NCBI GenBank assembly: GCA_033064195.1
Contig: JARBJD010000338.1
Location: 1 to 64,000, forward strand
Reading direction: 5' to 3'
Origin: Blattamonas nauphoetae
Lineage: Eukaryota; Preaxostyla; Oxymonadida
DNA length: 64,000 nt
The position numbers were made by a program, and so were the translations under genes. Each line of letters opens with the position of its first letter. Position 1 is the stretch's first letter. The notes beneath the pieces are model-generated. The model saw only the letters and a list, made by a program, of their open reading frames with translations, had not been told where the DNA came from and ran no database searches. Below are positions 58,201-64,000 of this stretch, piece by piece.

Positions 58201-58736
58201 TGAAGACTCTGCTCGAGAATGCCCTGCACATCGTGAAACAACAATTTCAGTTTCTTGTGAAACCATACACTGAAAGCAATCCTGTGACGGACCTCACCAA
58301 CGAAGACTATGATCTCCTGTTCCGTCAGTTTCTGGTCAACCCATTGTTGGATCACTCGCGTCTGGATGAACTGACTCAATTCCTCGCAGGTGCTTCACAG
58401 ATTCAGGAAAGTGCTTTCGAAACCGCTCTTCAATTCGTAAATGATCAATTCGACTCTGCGAAACAAGACCTCGATTTGGTGTTCAAGATTCTCAGAGGAG
58501 AGGAACAGGATGTGGATGACACCCAACGAACAGCTCTTTCAGGCAGGATGGCCGAACTCCGATCACGCATCTTTTTGACGTTAATGGACCTGTTTAATGG
58601 TCTTGGCAACTCGTTTCGGTTTTCGTGGAAGGATCTCGCTACTCTTCTCTGTTCTCCAAATGGCAATCGGACACACAGTTTAATTGCTATCCTGTCATTG
58701 GCCGAGAAACCAACAATAAACACGCACACAATCTGA
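52242..58736 (+). CDS. giant MGxxxS P-loop/C2HC family protein, copy C, split by a pogo transposon
   Basis: Start at MGNTVSRRL (MGxxxS again); the earlier non-ATG codon is ignored. Exon 1 (52242-52673) ends after the Walker A loop TGTPGMGKS. The 34-nt intron 52674-52707 sits at exactly the copy A position. Coding resumes to 53147, where a 2148-bp transposon lies in a TA, and continues from 55298 to the stop. The frame is continuous across the element, so the host gene was about 1436 residues and otherwise intact. The interruption falls in SLIY-YSVQNK, matching HGYSIQNK in copy A. The finger CCFCGL..FPNHRC, HFSCPQSDCHNWFVQFA and FSWKDLATLLCSPNG are conserved. Without removal of the insert the protein would stop early, soon after the P-loop region. 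Confidence 0.85.
53148..55295 (+). mobile_element. pogo/Tigger-like DNA transposon, complete
   Basis: The element starts CCGTCGTTCAACAAC and ends with its inverse, with TA on each side (53146-53147 and 55296-55297). The terminal inverted repeats are 218 bp (53148-53365 and 55078-55295) and appear identical. The right repeat contains the last ~19 codons of the transposase. Perfect repeats, a clean TSD and an otherwise intact target gene indicate a very recent insertion. Confidence 0.95.
53392..55134 (+). CDS. pogo-type DDE transposase with CENP-B-like HTH
   Basis: Start at the ATG at 53392 (MSVKTRS). A 62-nt intron (53413-53474) joins in phase 0 to KQNQTYHSKKWHENLK and the first helix-turn-helix (MPGVIQNITGLSTKAVSRAR, NGRPMVAPE). 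After an unresolved junction near 53720-53765, a 34-nt intron (53814-53847) leads to KFKDVKLSPNWAYGFLQ, the end of a CENP-B-type DNA-binding domain. The DDE_1 catalytic core follows: FNFDETGF, LLMDNCGSH and TNLTQPLDDS supply the three acidic residues. The tail is basic (VIRSSPREAAQHK, KKPSSKPASLRTSPRS). Such enzymes cut and paste at TA sites. Apart from the unresolved exon junction it appears functional. Confidence 0.85.
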
Positions 58737-60000
58737 AGCGAGACAATTCAACACATTTTGGAGTCTGCAATCGATAAATCTAGAAACCCAATGAACCCCT
58801 CACGACACCATGAGCAAAATTGATACTCTCCACACGTAGCCCTCATCTTTTATACCATTTCATTTCACTGAAAATACATCGTTCAATAGCTACATGACAT
58901 GACAGACCTATTTTTGCACAAAAGGTGTTACATCATCACAAAACCAGGGCTCCACTTCACTGAGAGAAGGACGTGAACAAAAATTTGTCAAATGTCACTG
59001 TTTGGGTTGATGACAACTTTTTCCTCATTTAAGCTCTAAACGTCATGAAAATGAGAAAAGTATCTTTTGATCAACTACGAATCCAGAGAAAGCGAGCGTG
59101 AGAAAGAACGAAAGTCAATTCATCTTGTTTGTTTGGCTCATTCTTCAGAAGTCACACGGGGACACGATGAGTGGGGCGTATCTGTGCGGAGTGTTGTTAT
59201 GACGAGAGCCTCCGAGGCTGAGATGGATTGAGAGAAATCGAGTCGGTCGGAATGGACGGCATAGAAGCTGAACACAGACGAGAATGATGCGATCCGACGT
59301 GGAGTGCACAGAAAAGAAGCAGACCGCGTGCTCTCGTCCAATTTGAACAGTCTGTCGCTTCTGCTCGGCCTCGCTCACGCACGCCATCTCCTTCCACGCC
59401 TCTCTCCTCACTTTCTCTCTTCCCTCCACTCGCTCCAGCAGCGACGTGTTCTGACTCCACGCAGGCCGATTAAGCGCCGACTCCGTCCTCCCCTCGCATT
59501 TCACGTCCATTCGAAGACACTCACACGTCGCAAGGAACGCAAGCGAATGTGACACGGGATTCACCAAAAGCTTCCGTAGCTGCGAGACAAGCGGAGGCAC
59601 AGAGGCGAGCAGGTGCGACGCAAGAACCAGGCGCTTCAGAGCAGGGTGAGTTCTGTTCCAAAAAGTGGTGGAAAAAACACCACTTTTTGTGTGTGTACAC
59701 CACACATATGATGTGTAGCGGACGGACAGAGCACCCGATCGTGAGGACAGAGGACAGAGGTCGTGTCCGATTCCGAAACACAGCTTTTCTCGTGTTTATT
59801 TCATCTGAATTCACCTTCTCTCTACTCGTTAGCCACTCTTTGTCTCCATTCTGTTCAGTACAATATCCGAGAATGCTTCAAAATGTCTGAATTGACGTTT
59901 CTTCAAACCACACTTTTTTCATGGCATTATCTGACTAAATAGCAGACTTTTTCCTTCAATATTAGATCATATCCATCGTATAACATTAAAAATGGCGTTA
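58737..60000. other. intergenic, with a GC-rich segment and a strong hairpin
   Basis: No gene recognised. 59140-59650 is GC-richer than its surroundings and open in several frames on both strands, none with a recognisable product. At about 59662-59690, aaaaagtggtg and caccacttttt form an 11-bp stem with a short A-rich loop, followed by tgtgtgtacaccacaca. Confidence 0.4.
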
Positions 60001-60049
60001 AAGTGTGTGAAAATCGTATTGGTGGTGAATCACGCACTGTGGAGGCTCT

Positions 60050-60240
60050 GTCACCTAAACTCCTAATTAGGAGTTAAGAGGACGATCGGCCCAAGAGAGG
60101 ACAGAGTAGGACAAAATCGGACAGGCACCTTATATTCACACTGGAACTTTCTCTCAATTAGTTCATCCAACTTCTGCAGTTATCTCAAAACAGGACAAAT
60201 CGGACATGTCCTGTCCTGTCCTGTCCGATTGATCTGATCA
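60050..60240. repeat. cluster of small palindromes and GGACA/TGTCC repeats
   Basis: Contains the palindrome ctcctaattaggag (60060-60073), several ggaca and tgtcc units, and the inverted pair aatcggaca...tgtccgatt (~60198-60232) around tandem tgtcc repeats. The ATCGGCCC octamer occurs at 60085. No gene. It may be a regulatory region or a degraded element end. Confidence 0.4.
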
Positions 60241-60589
60241 ACACACCCATCGCATCGTGTGTGAGTCCTCTCTTTTCTTTCAGGATCTCTTATCACGTTA
60301 TTTGAATTCAGTTCTTCATTCAACCCTTCTCTTGTCGAGTTCTAATTCAATTTTGTCTGTGTTTGATCCAAATTCGTGAAAAACCACTTGACCCAGAAAT
60401 GACATCTCTTCTTCTTGTCATTGATATCGTATCGAATTAATCTGATGAAAAATCACTCTATCAGTATGTATCTCCGCTGTTATTACCCTTTTCTTCCCAT
60501 GTTTCTCATCATTTGTCCGACATAGAAGACTTGATCGTGTTCCAATCTGAAATAAACAGAAAGAAATGAAATTAGGAAAACGTCCAACA

Positions 60590-60990
60590 TCAGTATGCAT
60601 CTTTATTGTTTCAATACTCATTTTCATCAATTAGCCGAATCACATACCTCCTCTGTTCTTCCGAACAACACGGAGAACTTCAAGGACATCCCGTTCCCGA
60701 CCCTGCCCATGACTCCTCCTTTCTCCTTGTCAGAACGTTATTTGAAGGAACGAATCACCTCTTCAGAATCGACACAATCTCCGACTCACTCACAATCGAG
60801 AACCAAATCGAAGCCAAACGGAAGGAGGATCTGAACGTGCCGCTCTCTGAAAATAGGCTACTGGCACAGAACGGAACGGATCCTCTCATCGTACACATGG
60901 GAAAAGAGGCGTTGAGCGTGTCTTATTCATGCAACGAATTACGGAACGAGAGTTGGCAGACTGTTCGAATCAGCTTCCGAGGATGAGGCG
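60590..60990 (+). other. uncertain gene fragment
   Basis: Two overlapping plus-strand frames give plausible protein: NNTENFKDIPFPTLPMTPPF with SERYLKERITSSESTQSPTH, then QNGTDPLIVHMGKEALSVSY and RNESWQTVRISF. A preceding GT-AG interval (60594-60636, gtatgcatc...caattag) could be an intron. No family recognised; it may be the remains of a host gene. Confidence 0.3.
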
Positions 60991-61199
60991 GATGACTCAC
61001 TTTTTCTCGATCAATCTTTGAAACGAACCGCAAAGTGCGACTCTAACGATATTTTATCATTGTGTTCTGACTTGCGATCGAAGAGAAGCCGACAAGAGAA
61101 AAGGGTGACAAACAGCGACTATTGGTGAAAGGCAAGAGAATAATATTGCATTTTTCTGATCTTGACAGCTCTAACACGCTGAATCTTCGATGAAAAGCA

Positions 61200-63654
61200 A
61201 CATGAATTCATCATACGTGGTTGATGGACGAAGCTCGTCAACATGAATCTCTGACGTGGAAAAACAAAGCAAACTACCATGAAGAAACGACAAAATTCAT
61301 GTTCATCTTCTCAAATTGTTCGAATTTTATTTCATGGATGATAATTGATTGTCGAAGGATGTTTATTTTGAACGGACAACTCTCGAACTCCAACGTGGTC
61401 ATCTCGTCAAGCTTGATCATCTCATCTCCTGCATGCTCCCCATTTGTGATCACCTGTTCTGAGGTGAACGATGTATGTTCAATTTCTTTCATTGACGTTG
61501 TTCACAGCGAGACCGAAAATCTATCACACCCCCTCCGCCGACTCCCTTTTCCTCAATCCGCCAATTCACCTCCGCCCAACCGACGTGTTTTGAGATGAAC
61601 GCTGATGTCTCGGCCAACTGCTACGGTCTCTCGATCGACGACCATTGCCTCATTATTCGAACTGGCCTTCTCATCTCTCCCCAGGACACTTTCGACAGAA
61701 CAGAATCAAGTCGGACCGACTCAACTCACAGTTGACTCACCTCTCCCCTTCCCCCTCTAAACACAATGAGCCTCATTCGCTACTGTATTCTCCAGGGTGA
61801 GGTCTGGTTCTCACATCAACTCGTGAGGAACTGGGTTGGAGGTCGCACCATCTTTGTGGAACGGGGTGTCTGGACTCAATAACGGAGAATCACTCGTCTG
61901 CTCGAACGTCTCCATCATCCACTACCATTTCTCCCCCGCGTCAGTACACACCGACACAGACTAATCACGCCTTCGTCGCCTCCTTCAACAGAATCATCCA
62001 GAAATCCAGGTCATCGCTCAAAACCACATCACATTCAGTTGCTGTTCGTTGTGTGATGTGTCACCACAGGATGGTGGTCTCTTACTCACCTACCACTCAC
62101 CGAATCGGGCAGCGTTCTCTCGCTCGTCATCCAAGTTCATGACGTGTTCAGCACGGTTTGGGGGAAGTGTGACACTCTCCAGTACTTCCTCTCTTTCCAC
62201 CACAGTCGATCTTCTCTCGAACGGCCCAGCCAGTGTCTGCCACATGCTCTTCGTGGATTGCTGCCGTCCTCACTCTGAAGACGAGGTGAGTGATCCCATT
62301 CGCCTCGCAGACTGCTCCGGGTTCGTTTGGGACAGAGTGATGTTCAGATAAACCGACTCTTCAGAAGGGAGGGACTTCGTGTTCCAGAACACGGAGTGTT
62401 AGTCGTTGTTCGCGACAAGAATCAAAAACTGTGACCACGACAGAGGCAGAGAATTACCTGATCGTTGGCGAGGACAGACTGGACACCACGTTGATCTCTC
62501 ATCCCACACAAAACGCCATCATCAGCAGGATCATGTGTAATCCCCTCGGCGAGGCCACAACCACTCTTCAGATGTTCGTAGAATCGGCAGTCGAAGGAAG
62601 AAAAGTCGTTTTGTAGGACATCCTCGACGGATCAATCTCTCCCAACGACGATTCCCGTCACCCCTTCCCTCGTCTCCACATCTTCGATTTTCCAGAGCTT
62701 GGCACGCAACCTGCTCTCACCACTGTCAATCTCGACGGGTGGGATGGACTGAAGTTCGGAACCGAATGGAACGTTGTCTCACCACCAATCGACTTCTCTC
62801 GCCACTCAACAAGAAACCAACAGAGATGGTTTGGGACGGAACCATCGTTTGAATCGGATGGTCGACAATGCCGGAACTGGTCAAACCAGCATCGGAACAG
62901 GTCTTTCTGCCCAACCGTTCTGTGCAAATGTCGAAAGAAATTTAGTGCATTCAGTATTTATCTCAACAAAGAAACAACACCAATCCAAATCACATTTGTT
63001 GGATTAAACTGTCCATCATCAGAAAGATGTGTCGTCCCCCTCAATAATGTTCTCATTCTCCCAATCACCTTCACAACAACTCCCGACACAAGTAATCCTG
63101 ACTACATCAGATATACTCTGAGTGGATTCGCAATTCCTTCGCCAATCTCGTTCACAACTCCACCAGCGCCAGCTCGCCTCGAAAGTGTCGGAATTGTCTC
63201 GCTGAACAAAGAGAAGACAGAAGGTATTGTTCCGCTCATCGGCGTGACTCTTTCGAACAAGCCATTCTCTGTCGTCATCAAGCGAGGTCTCGCTCGCATC
63301 TCCCCAATCATCACTCTCGCCCGCCTCTCCCCAATCATCACTCTCGCCCGCCTCTCCCCAATCATCTCTCTCGCCCGCATCTCCCCAATCATCACTCTCG
63401 CCCGCATCTCCCCAATCATCACTCTCGCCCGCATCTCCCCAATCATCACTCTCGCCCGCATCTCCCCAATCATCTCTCTCGCCCGCATCTCCCCAATCAT
63501 CACTCTCGCCCGCATCTCCCCAATCATCACTCTCGCCCGCATCTCCCCAATCATCACTCTCGCCCGCCTCTCCCCAATCATCTCTCTCGCCCGCCTCTCC
63601 CCAATCATCTCTCTCGCCCGCATCTCCCCAATCATCACTCTCGCCCGCAAGTAG
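61200..63654 (+). pseudogene. beta-helix surface-protein pseudogene with repeat-expanded end
   Basis: Plus-strand pieces in order: ILNGQLSNSNVVISSSLIIS (61.4 kb); MTCSARFGGSVTLSS and HMLFVDCCRPHSEDEVSDPI (62.1-62.3 kb); NAIISRIMCNPLGEATTTLQ (62.5 kb); TVNLDGWDGLKFGTEWN (62.75 kb); then a longer open run YIRYTLSGFAIPSPISFTT and LESVGIVSLNKEKTEG (63.1-63.25 kb). This runs straight into a 27-bp tandem array and ends at a TAG at 63652. Stops and frame changes before 62.7 kb mark it as broken. Serine-rich strands with paired FxxC/CxxC motifs place it with the other surface proteins here. Confidence 0.6.
63295..63645 (+). repeat. 27-bp tandem array, 13 units
   Basis: Thirteen units of cgcMTCtccccaatcatcWCTctcgcc. 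On the plus strand each encodes R-(I/L)-S-P-I-I-(T/S)-L-A and continues the frame of the surface-protein pseudogene. The minus strand is also open and encodes G-E-(S/R)-D-D-W-G-(D/E)-A. I prefer the plus strand because the upstream frame is beta-helix sequence. Confidence 0.95.
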
Positions 63655-63699
63655 TGGTATAAGCGAAATGGGAACCAAACTGGCATAGGTGATACTCCT

Positions 63700-64000
63700 A
63701 GGAGAATTGGAACGAGAAATCAATTTGAATCTCAAAGCCAATTGATTTTTTTTAATATGACTCATTCTAATTTCCATCTCACTTACTACTGAAATATTGA
63801 CATTTCAGAGTAGTCAATATTTTGCTGTAAATTCGAAAATAATTGCCAAAAAATGACCTCGTTTTGAAGCGTCTTTTTTGAAGCAAATTTTGAGTACTTT
63901 TAGAAAACAACGTCGATTTCTTTTTTTATTCAATTTTTTAATTTGTATAAAATGAGCAGCGTCTTGACACCAACACAACTCCTAGAAATTCTCGAGAAAG
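63700..64000 (+). mobile_element. left edge of a second virus-like element (truncated by window end)
   Basis: A leader caattttttaatttgtataaaATG at 63930-63955 matches that of the unknown gene in the first virus-like element. An open frame begins MSSVLTPTQLLEI and runs off the window. A small hairpin (ctactgaaat...atttcagagtag, ~63786-63815) lies upstream. It is read as another copy or relative of the capsid-bearing element, entering in the opposite orientation to the minus-strand part of the first. State and age cannot be judged. Confidence 0.5.

Noticed and set aside
63019-63777. 252-codon minus-strand frame with DDWGDAGES repeats as the main gene
   Set aside because: The plus strand of the same segment continues beta-helix sequence in frame; the antisense frame is kept only as a possibility in the findings.

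Overview
The window looks like nuclear DNA from a unicellular eukaryote, probably an anaerobic flagellate of the metamonad/oxymonad kind (inference). The signs are very short GT-AG spliceosomal introns clustered at 31-35 nt, the standard genetic code, a nuclear tRNA-Ser(CGA), an emp24/p24 secretory gene, and many broken surface-protein genes with Pmp-like (GGAI / FxxC) parallel beta-helix repeats. Those repeats are a known expanded class in such protists.

Layout. 1 to ~8.4 kb: right part of a capsid-bearing virus-like element (two jelly-roll-like capsid-type genes, an S74 fibre-chaperone protein, two unknown proteins), treated here as a fossil. 8.4-10.9 kb and 19.0-20.9 kb: decayed beta-helix surface-protein genes on the minus strand, sharing an identical 244-bp segment. 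11.2-13.2 kb: an armadillo-like host gene with four exons. 13.5-18.6 kb: copy A of a giant P-loop protein family. 21.1-33.4 kb: a compact host block with an unknown protein, p24, a 1441-residue acidic protein, an 8-TM double tetraspan protein, a basic disordered protein and tRNA-Ser. 34.1-58.7 kb: copies B and C of the giant family, originally in tandem about 150 bp apart and now separated by 11.9 kb of nested DNA transposons. 61.2-63.7 kb: another beta-helix pseudogene ending in a 27-bp tandem array. 63.7-64.0 kb: the start of a second virus-like element with the same leader as the first.

The most striking content is the giant family and the elements that invade it. Each complete copy begins MGxxxS (an N-myristoylation consensus), has a Walker A loop TGTPGM/GK just before a conserved 34/35-nt intron, and carries a CxxC-H-x-C finger and several conserved blocks. 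Its P-loop context resembles the RHS/Crinkler class of NTPases. Copy B lacks the P-loop part and carries 26 near-identical 90-bp repeats. Copy C is open end to end apart from one perfect pogo-type transposon with a TA duplication. Target-site duplications let the transposons be resolved: element G (8-bp TSD) holds element E (TA TSD), which holds element F (same family as G, 8-bp TSD). G also holds element H (hAT-like, 8-bp TSD). F and H both carry host beta-helix surface-protein gene segments, which suggests that DNA transposons move parts of surface-antigen genes here.
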